From NCBI GenBank assembly GCA_021810045.1, contig JAJZJR010000001.1, forward strand, positions 363,947-427,946: a DNA stretch of 64,000 nt, given 5' to 3'. The position numbers and the translations under genes were made by a program. Source of the DNA: Thermoplasmata archaeon. Its GTDB lineage: Archaea; Thermoplasmatota; Thermoplasmata; Thermoplasmatales; Thermoplasmataceae. Below the pieces are notes generated by a model, which worked only from the letters and a program-made list of their open reading frames with translations, searched no databases and was not told the DNA's origin. Positions 53,768-62,664 of the stretch are shown here, piece by piece. Position 1 is the stretch's first letter, and every line of letters begins with the position of its first letter.

Positions 53768-54451
53768 ATGGTCAATTCAAGGTTTCTGAAGAAGATAATG
53801 GTTGTAGGCGAAAAGAGTGTTCTTCAGCAACTCACAAAATACGCGGATATGGCTTCCACTTCGGCGTCACTGCTAAAGGAAATGTTCAGCCTTGAAGATG
53901 GAGAGAAGGTTGAGATAAACGAGAAGATAAAAACAATCGAAAAAGATGCTGATGAGCTTTCCATGAGCATGAGGCAGCAGATTACCGGTGGAGCAATAAG
54001 TTCGAACCTTATGGATGACCTTATCACCCTTGTTGAAACCTGTGATGATCTCCTGGATAAATCTTACTATATCAGCAGGGAGATAAAGAGAGTTCACGAG
54101 AATGCCCACAAATTCGATGATTTTTCCAGAGATACCCTGAAGAAGGGTTACAAAGTATGTGGAAATATGGCCGATTTTACCATTGAGGCATTGAAGGACG
54201 TCAGGATCGTACTTGAATCCAGAGATACCAAAGTACTCGCTGATGCGAGAGCAAGGATCGAAAAAATTGAGGAAAAAGTGGACGATCTTAAAGATAACCT
54301 CATAGACGAGCTATACAGTGCTGCAGACACATTACCATACATTATTTTCATCCATCTTACAGAACTTGTGCACAAAATGGATGACCTACTGGATGACTGT
54401 GAGGACATCTCTGATCTGGTGCACACAATAGACGTATCCATAACGCGCTGA
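53768..54451 (+). CDS. DUF47/PhoU-like phosphate transport accessory protein
   Basis: Helical regulator of PiT-type phosphate transport, 227 residues. Long amphipathic helices with many paired acidic residues, such as KTIEKDADELSMSMRQQI, ETCDDLLDKSYYISREIKR and LTELVHKMDDLLDDCEDISDLVH, which bind metal clusters in PhoU relatives. TATA-like TTTATATG about 28 bases before the ATG suggests a leaderless message. The PiT permease follows after 2 bases. Confidence 0.9.
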   Translation: MVNSRFLKKIMVVGEKSVLQQLTKYADMASTSASLLKEMFSLEDGEKVEINEKIKTIEKDADELSMSMRQQITGGAISSNLMDDLITLVETCDDLLDKSYYISREIKRVHENAHKFDDFSRDTLKKGYKVCGNMADFTIEALKDVRIVLESRDTKVLADARARIEKIEEKVDDLKDNLIDELYSAADTLPYIIFIHLTELVHKMDDLLDDCEDISDLVHTIDVSITR

Positions 54452-54453
54452 AA

Positions 54454-55353
54454 ATGTTATACAATATTATCGTGATCCTGCTCTCCGTGCTCCTCACGGC
54501 ACTCGTTGCCGGGAATAATCTTTCTGCCGCAGTGGGAACCCTCATCGGTTCCAGGATTCTTTCAAAAACAGGAGGAGTTCTAATAGGGATAGCTGGATTT
54601 TCAGCAGGCCTTCTGCTTCAGGGAAATAGCCTTCATGGTACTGCAGCATCTTTATTGCCAAGATCAGACCCCCTCATTGCATACGCCCTCATTGTCGCTC
54701 TTGTTATCTTCGGAATGGCCACTTATTTCAGGGTTCCACTTTCACTTATCATGGCCCTGGTAGGAACTTCTGTAGGCATATCACTTAAATTGGGATACAC
54801 CATAAATATACCCCTGGTTTTGCTCATTGTCGGAACATGGGTACTGGCACCTCTTCTTTCAATTTCACTGGCGTTCCTCATGAACCGTCAGTTCATAAGA
54901 ACCCAGCCTAAGGATGTATGGAGATTTGCCCTTTCCATGAAACTGGCCCTTATTGCTGTTTCATTTGTAACAGCATTCACACTTGGTGCCAACACCTTAG
55001 GGTTCATAGAACAGGTATCAGGCCTAAGAGGAATCTCTGTGTTATACCTGGTGGTGGGAATCGCTGCAGGATCTGTTTTCCTCAGCAAAGGCGTCATAAA
55101 AAGGGTTGGTCAGGAAATGTACCTTATGAGATACACCAATGCTTTTGTTTCACTTATTGTGTCATCTGCACTGGTGGAAGGAGCCACATTGCTTGGCATC
55201 CCGCTTAGTAACACCCAGACACTGACCTCAAGCGTCTTTGGTACAGGTCTTTCCTACAGAAACAAACTTATGGAGATGCGCCCGTTCCTGATTACAGTGG
55301 CAACGTGGGTTATATCCCCTCTTGCCGGCCTTGTTTTAGGATTGCTTGTGTAA
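54454..55353 (+). CDS. PiT-family inorganic phosphate permease
   Basis: Phosphate uptake driven by a cation gradient. 299 residues, about ten helices, with the PiT inverted-repeat signatures: AGNNLSAAVGTLIGSR in the first half and GIPLSNTQTLTSSVFGTGLSYR in the second. The length is at the short end for the family. Paired with the DUF47 gene in an operon. Its last 18 bases overlap the convergent gene at 55336. Confidence 0.92.
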   Translation: MLYNIIVILLSVLLTALVAGNNLSAAVGTLIGSRILSKTGGVLIGIAGFSAGLLLQGNSLHGTAASLLPRSDPLIAYALIVALVIFGMATYFRVPLSLIMALVGTSVGISLKLGYTINIPLVLLIVGTWVLAPLLSISLAFLMNRQFIRTQPKDVWRFALSMKLALIAVSFVTAFTLGANTLGFIEQVSGLRGISVLYLVVGIAAGSVFLSKGVIKRVGQEMYLMRYTNAFVSLIVSSALVEGATLLGIPLSNTQTLTSSVFGTGLSYRNKLMEMRPFLITVATWVISPLAGLVLGLLV

Positions 55354-56148
55354 AGAACGCTCGTAGTCAAATATGGTCCTTTTGGATATTTTTTCTGCGT
55401 ATGGAAGGTAGAGCCTCTGATATCTTCGTCTGTATTCGGTCAGATCAGTAAGGTATGTGAGATAGCCGCCTTTCACATGAAATACTTTGGAAGCGATCAG
55501 CCCCATGAGCATTTCATTGAAGTCCTTCCTGATTGTTTCCCTTCGAACGCCAACAGAATGCTGATAAGTTTCCTCAACTAGATTTTCCATGATAAATTTC
55601 CTCTTTAGTGGAGGCTTTAGCATCAAACCTCTCGTGAGAAAGAGGGATCTTACAAAGAAATCCAGCTCCGGATGATAAGGGTGCGGGAAATACATGGATA
55701 CTCTGCTTCCGTTCTCAATAAAAGAGTCAAGTGAGTTCCCAAGATTGTAATCTGAACCTTTCATTAATTCACCTGTCCTTGTATCAACCATAATAACAGG
55801 GAATCCACTGTCGGAGATTTTGCCAGAGTCATCCACGGATATTATTCTGACTGGTCTTGCATTAGCTTCAAATTTCCTGTTTACCACATCTGTAAGATCT
55901 GTTACAGGTACCCTATCGGACATTTTCTTGGTGCCTGTACCTGAAAAGAAAATATAATCAGCAATACTTGCTGACGGAGTCTTTCTTCCCGCTATTACGT
56001 ACCAAAGCCCACCCGAATATCCTACTTCAAGAGGCGCAAAGTTCTGGTCACCTGAAACCTGTGAAGCCTGGAATACTGAACTCATGAGACGATGGATTTC
56101 GTATTGAGCCAGTATTTCCTTGGTTGTGGTCTTGAGTGGTAAAGTCAA
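55336..56148 (-). CDS. Unrecognised protein, third gene of an unknown operon
   Basis: Not recognised. 270 soluble residues. The N-terminal half has strands with a possible active or binding site (VEVGYSGGLWYVIAGRKTP is typical text; here LEVGYSGGLWYVIAGRKTPS), then RIISVDDSGKISDSGFPVIMVDTRTGEL. The C-terminal half is helical and strongly basic (KPPLKRKFIMENLVEETY, VRRETIRKDFNEML and YRRRYQRLY), suggesting nucleic-acid contact. It overlaps the next upstream gene by 4 bases and is divergent, through two more genes, from the NreA repair operon. Confidence 0.6.
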   Translation of the reverse strand: MTLPLKTTTKEILAQYEIHRLMSSVFQASQVSGDQNFAPLEVGYSGGLWYVIAGRKTPSASIADYIFFSGTGTKKMSDRVPVTDLTDVVNRKFEANARPVRIISVDDSGKISDSGFPVIMVDTRTGELMKGSDYNLGNSLDSFIENGSRVSMYFPHPYHPELDFFVRSLFLTRGLMLKPPLKRKFIMENLVEETYQHSVGVRRETIRKDFNEMLMGLIASKVFHVKGGYLTYLTDLTEYRRRYQRLYLPYAEKISKRTIFDYERSLHKQS

Positions 56149-56999
56149 TTGTGCACCAGCTCCCTTAAGGTGTCGATAAGCTCGATACCCAGGTTAAAAT
56201 CAGCTACTGTCATGAAGTAAACCATTATGGAATCTTTGAGGCAGGAAATTTCCCCCCAAAGACCAGAACTATGGCTGAAATAGATACCACTGTTCCCTGC
56301 TGGTTTAATATCGAGACCCAGTGGCAGACTTTTCTCCAGTCTATTGAGAACCTCGTCTCTTTCCCCAAAGTTACCGTTTATGGTTACAGGATTTATTTTT
56401 GCTGACAGGAAGTCATCATATTTTGGACTGAAAGAGTGATAAAGTTCCCCATATATGGAAGATTCTGACAATATACCTTGGATGGAGTCAAAAATAAGGC
56501 CTCCTGCTTCCCGGATATAGTTCTGGCAGACTACTTTCATATCCATGGAGAAGCTGATTTCACAACCTTCCCTCCTGAATCCCATATAATCTGGAAAAGA
56601 TAATTGTTCTGCAGAATACTTTTCATAAATTTCAGAGGCAAGATCGGGTTCCCCAGAAACATTGACGATGTTTTTTCCTGCCCTTGAAAGTATTATGTCA
56701 AAAAGCCTGAAACCGTTTTTCACAGCCATGTCTCTAATGTTCCGGAAAGCCTTTCTGGTTGCCCGCACCGGCATAGGCTTCCCGGCTTTTTGTTTTCCTG
56801 AAATCAGGTTTGTATTTCGTGACATGAGGATCCTGAAACCTTCACCTGCCGGAATTGTGAGAATGCGGGAACCAAAACTATCAGGCACAAGGGAGGATGA
56901 CTCTTTACCCGTATATGTTAATTCAGCGAAAAACCTCCTGTTTCCACCAGAAACATGGACATTCTGTGAGAAAATGTCTACAAATTCTTCCCGATTCAA
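56145..56999 (-). CDS. Unrecognised protein, second gene of an unknown operon
   Basis: Not recognised. 284 soluble residues of mixed alpha/beta type with no signal peptide. Visible segments are VSGGNRRFFAELTYTGKESS, ILTIPAGEGFRILMSRN, a basic patch (VRATRKAFRNIRDMAV), and a C-terminal domain with strands (GLDIKPAGNSGIYFSHSSG). It overlaps the 55336 gene by 4 bases and follows the acidic gene at 57044 by about 45 bases. Confidence 0.6.
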   Translation of the reverse strand: MNREEFVDIFSQNVHVSGGNRRFFAELTYTGKESSSLVPDSFGSRILTIPAGEGFRILMSRNTNLISGKQKAGKPMPVRATRKAFRNIRDMAVKNGFRLFDIILSRAGKNIVNVSGEPDLASEIYEKYSAEQLSFPDYMGFRREGCEISFSMDMKVVCQNYIREAGGLIFDSIQGILSESSIYGELYHSFSPKYDDFLSAKINPVTINGNFGERDEVLNRLEKSLPLGLDIKPAGNSGIYFSHSSGLWGEISCLKDSIMVYFMTVADFNLGIELIDTLRELVHN

Positions 57000-57043
57000 G
57001 CTATGTAAGTATACTTCCTGTGGTAAAATAATTTTTTGAAGCT

Positions 57044-57469
57044 TCAGAGGTCACCGTTGGAAAGGAACTCTCTTATGTCTTCCTCACTGTATGGTCCTTC
57101 CACAGCAACGGGAAGCAGGACAGAATCCTCGTCAAAGTCCTCATCAAAGTCTTCGTTAAGATCCTCTATCCTGACTTCGAATGTGTCGGGAGTGAAATGA
57201 GGTTCCTCTGTTTCTTCTGTTGTATCCTTGGCATAAACTTCATCAAACCAGATGATGTAATTGTAACCCCCGAATCTGTAGACTTTCCTGTCTGTTGAGT
57301 CCATGGTAAGCTGGCTCATTGGATTCTCTGTAAGGAGACCATAGATATAACCAACGAGTATTGCTTCCTGAAATGTTCCCTGGCCGCCATACTCCTCATC
57401 GCCAAGAGTGTGAAACTCTGACATGATTTCATAGAGAAGCCTGGGATCCAATTTTAGGGTCATGTCCAC
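57044..57469 (-). CDS. Acidic hypothetical protein, first gene of an unknown operon
   Basis: Not recognised. 141 residues: a helical N-terminus (LDPRLLYEIMSEFHTLGDEEYGG), a middle part with YRFGGYNYIIWFDEVYA, and a very acidic C-terminal third with three DED/DE repeats (EDFDEDFDEDS spans about residues 107-117). The acidic tail could mimic DNA or contact a basic partner such as the product of 55336. Divergent from nreA across 130 bases. Confidence 0.58.
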   Translation of the reverse strand: MDMTLKLDPRLLYEIMSEFHTLGDEEYGGQGTFQEAILVGYIYGLLTENPMSQLTMDSTDRKVYRFGGYNYIIWFDEVYAKDTTEETEEPHFTPDTFEVRIEDLNEDFDEDFDEDSVLLPVAVEGPYSEEDIREFLSNGDL

Positions 57470-57602
57470 ACCACTCCTCTTTCAACGTCAATATTGACCA
57501 TGGTTCCCATCCCTATGTTGTTATTGTTGTAATACTTATTTGCTAGTCACATGTGTTCTTTCGTTTCATTCATCTTAAATACGGGAAATGCTTCAAAGAA
57601 TC

Positions 57603-58853
57603 ATGCAGATGAAGGCCAAAATGAAAATCCCCGCATCCCTGTGTCTCAAATGCAGAGGTACAAAGATGCTATGTGGCCTTTCATACTGTCCCATTTCAGT
57701 AAAGCAGATGATCCAGCCAAACCTTACCAGGATTACTGGGGGAAATCTAGAAGGATCCTCACCTCCAAGTGTCTTTGTGGGCAGGTACGGCTATCCAAAG
57801 GTAAAGATGTATCCAACAACTCCTCCGGTTCATGGAGACACATCCCCGTACGAGGATTCGAGAGGTTGGCTAGGCGTTCCAATAGAGAATTTTCTATCCA
57901 TGAGACTTTCCATGATTCGTGGAGGGATCGACGTAACTGTCGCCAAGGCAGCTGATCCAGACAGGTTATTCCAGGAAATCCAGCTTATGGCTCTTTCGGA
58001 GAAATCCGTTGAGGTTGAGATGATCCTTGATGGAAGTATATCTGGAAAAGATGTGATCCTGGATGAGCACACACCACCCATGGGACCTTCTGCACCGCTG
58101 AAAGGTTTCAAGGTTGATTATTCCAGCCCAGGCCTTCATGTTGAGAAGGTATTCTCAGATACAGATCTGAAAGCAACAGACGCAATGGACTACCTCTATT
58201 CAAATGGACAGGATGTCTCAAGAATCTCCAAGATTCTCAGTGTGGGTGCGCTGGGTGACAGGAAGGCAAGAAAAGCTGTTCCCACAAGATGGTCCATAAC
58301 TGCTGTTGACAAGAATCTTTCAGATGATCTCGTTGAAAAAATAAAGGATAACCGACAGATAGACAAGTTTCTGGCATATGTAAGGGTTACCTCCGGTAAC
58401 CTGTTCATGGCTGTACTCACACCTACAAACTGGATATATGAGTGGGGTGAGTCGTGGTTCCCTGGAAGCACATGGAACCAGTGGGGGGACAATGCTCACG
58501 TAATGATTGATTCTGAGGGCTATTATGGCAGGAAAGAATATCCGGACATTGGGGGATGCTACTATTCCACCAGACTTGCAGTAGCAGAGAAATTTTCAAA
58601 TCTTGGTAGGACAGGCGGAGCCATTACATGGAGGGAAATTTACCCTGGATGGAACCTGCCTGTTGGAGTGTGGTATGTGAGAGAAAATATGAGAGCGCTG
58701 TTTGAACAGAAGCCCCAGGAATTTGATACCCTGGACGAGGCATTGAATTTTCTTTCCGGGTATATGCGTGTTCCCCTGTCAAAGTGGGTTGAGAAGTCCT
58801 ACGTTGTTCCCACCCAGAAATACAACAACCTGGACAGATTTTTCAGTCTTTGA
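57603..58853 (+). CDS. nreA: DNA repair protein NreA
   Basis: Archaeal repair protein known from Haloferax to work with PCNA in response to DNA damage. About 416 residues from ATG 57603. The N-terminal zinc motif is CLKC-x6-C-x4-C (SLCLKCRGTKMLCGLSYC), then FVGRYGYPKVKMYPTTPP and the long Nre core with NWIYEWGESWFPGSTWNQWGD. The C-terminus NNLDRFFSL resembles a PCNA-interacting peptide. CTTAAATAC at 57574-57582 sits 25 bases before 57603, so this ATG is preferred to that at 57588. It overlaps the radical SAM gene by 4 bases. Confidence 0.9.
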   Translation: MQMKAKMKIPASLCLKCRGTKMLCGLSYCPISVKQMIQPNLTRITGGNLEGSSPPSVFVGRYGYPKVKMYPTTPPVHGDTSPYEDSRGWLGVPIENFLSMRLSMIRGGIDVTVAKAADPDRLFQEIQLMALSEKSVEVEMILDGSISGKDVILDEHTPPMGPSAPLKGFKVDYSSPGLHVEKVFSDTDLKATDAMDYLYSNGQDVSRISKILSVGALGDRKARKAVPTRWSITAVDKNLSDDLVEKIKDNRQIDKFLAYVRVTSGNLFMAVLTPTNWIYEWGESWFPGSTWNQWGDNAHVMIDSEGYYGRKEYPDIGGCYYSTRLAVAEKFSNLGRTGGAITWREIYPGWNLPVGVWYVRENMRALFEQKPQEFDTLDEALNFLSGYMRVPLSKWVEKSYVVPTQKYNNLDRFFSL

Positions 58854-59695
58854 ATATGAAATTCTTTGAGTATGATGTAAAGACAGGCATATCCAAGTCA
58901 AATCTTCCGGAACTTGATTATGCGGTTAATCCCTACACAGGATGCCAGCACCGCTGCATATACTGTTTTGCAATAGATTTCACTAAAATACAGGAAGCGA
59001 GAGAAGATTGGGGAAAAGTAGTTTACGTAAAACGCAACCTCATTGATGTCCTGAAAAAACAGATAAAGGGCATGAAGCGCGGAATAACGGGATTGTCAAG
59101 CATAACTGATCCTTACCAACCTGCTGAAGCCATCTATGGACTTACCAGAGAATCCATTAAAATACTGCTTTCAAATGGTTTTCGTGTAACAGTTCAGACC
59201 AAGTCCCCTCTGGCGCTCAGAGATCTGGGTCTATTTGAAAGTCACAGAAATCTCATTGATGTGGGTGTTACACTGACTACAATTGACCAGAAAAAGGCAC
59301 TTGAGATAGAAACACAGACACCTGCACCCGGGCAGAGGATAAAGCTTCTGGAAGGTTTGCACAGAAGTGGCATACGATCATGGATCTTCATTGGACCCAT
59401 CATAAAGGGTTTCAACGATTCCAGGAGTGAGATCGAGAGAATATTCCAGGTTGCAGAAAAAAATGGGTCGAGGATAATATACGATTCTTACACGCCTTAC
59501 AAGAATTCATCTGTTTTCATGAAAAATGAATTTCGGCACCAGCTACCTGAAAAGACAGGCATGGGAAAATGGAGGGAAACCATTGATGAAATGATGAATT
59601 CTCTTGGTAAGACATACGACGTCAGGGTCAACAGCCAGGATGATGAATGGAAAGTTGCACGTGGAGAAGGCCTTGGAACCCTGATCTCAGGCTGA
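58850..59695 (+). CDS. Radical SAM protein, DNA repair photolyase-like (SplB/COG1533 type)
   Basis: 281 residues. The [4Fe-4S]-SAM motif is Cys32-x3-Cys36-x2-Cys39 in YTGCQHRCIYC, with the following aromatic-rich segment and TDPYQPAE, as in the spore-photoproduct-lyase-like family, which in Bacillus reverses UV thymine lesions directly. Many archaeal members have not been tested. The first codon is TTG at 58850; ATG at 58856 is equally good. It is coupled to nreA by 4 bases, pointing to a joint role in DNA repair. Confidence 0.85.
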   Translation: MNMKFFEYDVKTGISKSNLPELDYAVNPYTGCQHRCIYCFAIDFTKIQEAREDWGKVVYVKRNLIDVLKKQIKGMKRGITGLSSITDPYQPAEAIYGLTRESIKILLSNGFRVTVQTKSPLALRDLGLFESHRNLIDVGVTLTTIDQKKALEIETQTPAPGQRIKLLEGLHRSGIRSWIFIGPIIKGFNDSRSEIERIFQVAEKNGSRIIYDSYTPYKNSSVFMKNEFRHQLPEKTGMGKWRETIDEMMNSLGKTYDVRVNSQDDEWKVARGEGLGTLISG

Positions 59696-59768
59696 TTTTG
59701 AATTCATGTCGGAAAAGAACAAAAGATTTTGAATAAGGATTTTAGTAAAATTCTCCATAATCCAAATT

Positions 59769-60107
59769 ATGAGAATGTGGATGGTTGACCCTGCAAAGAT
59801 GTGCCGAAGACATCTTCTTGGTGAACATAACGAAATTCACATGCTGATTGGCTCCATTTCCAGGAAGAAGAATCTCTCAGGTTTTCTGAAAAACCATCTT
59901 ATCGAGCCCCTATCGGTTAAAACAAGACATGATGAGCTCGCAGAAGAGATGATTAGGAGAGGATATTCCCATAAATCTCCCATTGACAGTATTCCTGATC
60001 TTGGATACCTGGGAGAATCTTCCGGGACAAAGGTAGATTCGGAGAAGAATCACAGGGAATTGGTGAACAGATGTGAAATATGCAGGCTTATTGCAGAAAA
60101 TAACTAA
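59769..60107 (+). CDS. Pyrimidine dimer DNA glycosylase / endonuclease V (T4 DenV family)
   Basis: 112-residue protein of the Pyr_excise family, which removes cyclobutane pyrimidine dimers. It begins MRMWMVDPAKMCRRHLLGEHNEIHM, where Glu22 aligns with catalytic Glu23 of T4 endonuclease V, and continues with the family helix RHDELAEEMIRRGYSHKSPI. The cysteine pair near the C-terminus (CEICRL) is unusual. It lies 70 bases after the radical SAM gene and overlaps the convergent DUF72 gene by 4 bases. Confidence 0.82.
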   Translation: MRMWMVDPAKMCRRHLLGEHNEIHMLIGSISRKKNLSGFLKNHLIEPLSVKTRHDELAEEMIRRGYSHKSPIDSIPDLGYLGESSGTKVDSEKNHRELVNRCEICRLIAENN

Positions 60108-60913
60108 AACAGTGTTTTCTGGTTGTCCGGCATTTTGTGGTAGGTTTCCGGCCACCTAACAGGTTCAAACCCAAGCGTTTGCCTGAAGAGATTCACTGTT
60201 CCTGGGCCAAAGCCCTGGAAATGATTGTTGGAATAAACAAAAACCCTCTTTATGTCATCCCCAAGTGATCTTATATTTGCTGCCCACATTTCCATAACAG
60301 GGTTCATGTTTCTTATAATGGAGCCGAATGATTTCTCATTTATTGACCTGTCTCCAACCAGTCTCAGATAAACGTCATCAGAGGTCGTTACGGCAGGATT
60401 TTTTGCCATTGGGATTTCAGACCAAGCCATGGTTACATTGTGGTCTTCAAGAATCTTGTATATCCTGTCATTAAACCATGAGTTTTCCCTGAATTCGACA
60501 GCAAACTTCCATCCATTGGGAAGATCATCCAAAAAGTTACTGAAATCAATAATTCCCTCATCGTAAGTCAGCGAAGGTGGAAGCTGTATCAATACATCTC
60601 CGGTTTTGTTCTTAATGGGTTCGAGACTGTTGGTGAAACTTTCCATGAGAAGTGTTGTGTTCCTCAACTTTCGTTCATGTGTTATTTCCCTGGGCAATTT
60701 TGGGGAGAACAGAAAATCTGCAGGTGTGCATTTAACCCACTTCCTGACAGAATTTAGAGGAGGAATACTGTAAAATGTTGAATCGATCTCAACAGTATCA
60801 AAGACTGATGCGTAAAATTCCAGGTAATCTCCGGGCTGTACACCCTTTGGGTAAAATGGTCCCTCCCATGCTCTGTAGCTCCATCCTGAACAGCCCATTC
60901 TGATCTCTGGCAT
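60104..60913 (-). CDS. DUF72-family TIM-barrel protein (YecE/UPF0759)
   Basis: 269 residues. The family start is clear: RMGCSGWSYRAWEGPFYPKG, then YASVFDTVEIDSTFYSIPP, a central DVLIQLPPSL, and KFAVEFRENSW with AWSEIP further on. Members fold like a TIM barrel; no function is proven, though links with nucleic-acid processes have been suggested. Starts with ATG 50 bases from the Dam gene on the same strand. Confidence 0.88.
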   Translation of the reverse strand: MPEIRMGCSGWSYRAWEGPFYPKGVQPGDYLEFYASVFDTVEIDSTFYSIPPLNSVRKWVKCTPADFLFSPKLPREITHERKLRNTTLLMESFTNSLEPIKNKTGDVLIQLPPSLTYDEGIIDFSNFLDDLPNGWKFAVEFRENSWFNDRIYKILEDHNVTMAWSEIPMAKNPAVTTSDDVYLRLVGDRSINEKSFGSIIRNMNPVMEMWAANIRSLGDDIKRVFVYSNNHFQGFGPGTVNLFRQTLGFEPVRWPETYHKMPDNQKTLF

Positions 60914-60963
60914 TTTACATCTGCATGGTCATTAAACCATACTTGAAGAAATAACTTCAGTAT

Positions 60964-61794
60964 TCAATAATTGGACACGAGTATTTCGCTCACAGTACCT
61001 CTTTTTGATCCCTTTGAATTTATATTCCTCCTGGCTTCAACGGTTTTGATGTGAAAACCATCATACAGTTCTTCCAGGAAGCTGTTACCTGAATTGCTCA
61101 GCAGGAAACTTGTACCTTTTCTATCCAACTCCTTCAAAACTGAAGAAAGCCGTACCTGCTCCTCTCTGTTGAACCCTTTGCTGCTGTATGCCGTAAAATT
61201 AGATGAACTGCTAACAGGTTCATATGGCGGATCCAGATACACAAAATCCCGTGCTTCTGCATTGGAAAGTACTTCCTGAAAATCCTTATTCAGGATCACA
61301 GCATTTTGAAGAGTTTCAGATGCAGAAATTATGTGTTCCCGGGAAGGCATCTTAGGTGAAATGTAACTTCCAAAAGGGACATTGAATTCTCCTTTGGAAT
61401 TTACTCTGTAAAGCCCATTGAAACAATGCCTGTTGAGGTAGAGGAGAAGCCCTGACTTTTCTATGGGATATTCATTCCCTCGCATTCTGTTAAAGGTTTC
61501 CCTTGCTTCGTAATAATCCACTGGGTTGTTTCCAAATTCCAGAGATTCCATATATTCTATTAATTCGGCGGGATTTCCCTTTACTGTTTCATAGAAAAGA
61601 CAAAGATCGGGGTTAATATCTGAGAGAACAGATCTACGTCCCGCCGAACTGGTGGTCGCCGAAATTCCGAAAAAAAGTGCTGCACCCCCTATGAAAGGTT
61701 CCCAGTATGTTTCGAATCGGGAAGGAATCTTCTCCATTATCTCATGAAGGAGCTGTCTTTTGCCCCCAGCCCATTTCAGTAAAGGCCTGCTCAT
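60964..61794 (-). CDS. Dam-type (D12 class) adenine-N6 DNA methyltransferase
   Basis: Methylates adenine in a short target, GATC for classical Dam. 276 residues: N-terminal PLLKWAGGKRQLL, SAM motif FIGGAALFF (34-42), the RHCFNGLYRVN segment (122-132) that in Dam reads DNA, and catalytic DPPY at 188-191. No restriction gene is seen nearby, so it is probably a solitary methylase with a regulatory or repair-strand role, or a leftover. The specificity is inferred from family membership only. Confidence 0.9.
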   Translation of the reverse strand: MSRPLLKWAGGKRQLLHEIMEKIPSRFETYWEPFIGGAALFFGISATTSSAGRRSVLSDINPDLCLFYETVKGNPAELIEYMESLEFGNNPVDYYEARETFNRMRGNEYPIEKSGLLLYLNRHCFNGLYRVNSKGEFNVPFGSYISPKMPSREHIISASETLQNAVILNKDFQEVLSNAEARDFVYLDPPYEPVSSSSNFTAYSSKGFNREEQVRLSSVLKELDRKGTSFLLSNSGNSFLEELYDGFHIKTVEARRNINSKGSKRGTVSEILVSNY

Positions 61795-61855
61795 TCAGAT
61801 CACTTGAGAGTCTAAGAAAATATAGAAGTTGTCATCAAGAAAATGATTCCCTGCA

Positions 61856-62338
61856 TCAATTGTTGTACTTTGGCTTTCCTGACTTTCTTGGATCCCTTTT
61901 GTAAAATCCTCTGGAGGCAAAAACAAGAAGAATGAAAACAACTGTCAGGCCAAGAGGTATCTGGGCTGGTGAAAGAAAGGGAAGAAGTGAAATAAGGCCG
62001 GTTGGTGAAGAAACACCCACAATTGGCAGTACGAACCACATAATCAGGTCAATTGTAAGAATAACAATTATGGATGAAGCAAGAGGTTTGTGTATAGCTC
62101 CTCTTTCCCTGAATATTAACCCCATTGCGGACAGGAATAAGCCAAGGAACATAATGCAGCAAAATGCAAGATCGAAAGCACTGCCGTCGTATTTACTGAA
62201 GGTCCCGAACAATTCGCCGGTTTTCTCTATGATTATGGGCATTGACAGACCTATTATGAACAGGATCAAACCTGGAACAACCAGATGTTCCTTCCGCTCC
62301 ATAGCCATAAGAGATCTTACATCAAGTCCTTCTGCCAT
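61856..62338 (-). CDS. Four-helix membrane protein
   Basis: Not recognised. 160 residues with hydrophobic helices near 20-38, 50-70, 85-105 and 122-142, and a basic end (RGFYKRDPRKSGKPKYNN). Loops are short. Same strand as the dam gene, 60 bases upstream of it, so co-transcription is possible. Confidence 0.6.
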   Translation of the reverse strand: MAEGLDVRSLMAMERKEHLVVPGLILFIIGLSMPIIIEKTGELFGTFSKYDGSAFDLAFCCIMFLGLFLSAMGLIFRERGAIHKPLASSIIVILTIDLIMWFVLPIVGVSSPTGLISLLPFLSPAQIPLGLTVVFILLVFASRGFYKRDPRKSGKPKYNN

Positions 62339-62664
62339 TTACTCCACCGTAGAAACTGGAACCCAAGTTCCTTAAGTTCAACCCGTTCTATAAAATAGCC
62401 AAATCATAAGTGAACAAAAACCTTCTCAGTCCTATAAATAATAATTTATTCTTATTCCTATTTAAAAATTATTCTAATTTCATTATTTTTCTTCTGTTTT
62501 TCACAAGAGAACCATAAATAAGTGAGGAAACCTGAACCTTATAAAATTGATGACCGGAATAACTGTGATGGTATGCTTAAGACCCCTGTATAGGGAAAAT
62601 TAACATCCACTGGTGTTACTGTGGGATCACCGTTTAGGAGGTCGATGATCCCACGTATACTGGA
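62339..62664. other. Intergenic region ending in structured DNA before the IS110 transposase
   Basis: The first 180 bases are AT-rich and hold nothing I can name besides promoter-like tracts. From 62583 on there are three stem-loops in a row: CCC/GGG at 62584-62595, CAC/GTG at 62608-62615, and a perfect 9-bp stem GTGGGATCA/TGATCCCAC at 62621-62629 and 62646-62654 with a 16-base loop. The last ends 10 bases before the transposase start. This is likely the left end of the element; in IS110-group elements that end encodes the bridge RNA. Confidence 0.4.

Noticed and set aside
55336..57469. Idea that the three unknown genes are a HerA-NurA resection module
   Set aside because: No Walker motifs are present in any of the three, and no NurA catalytic pattern could be found.
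60964..61794. Restriction-modification system around the Dam gene
   Set aside because: Neighbours are a DUF72 protein and a small membrane protein; no nuclease or specificity gene is present.
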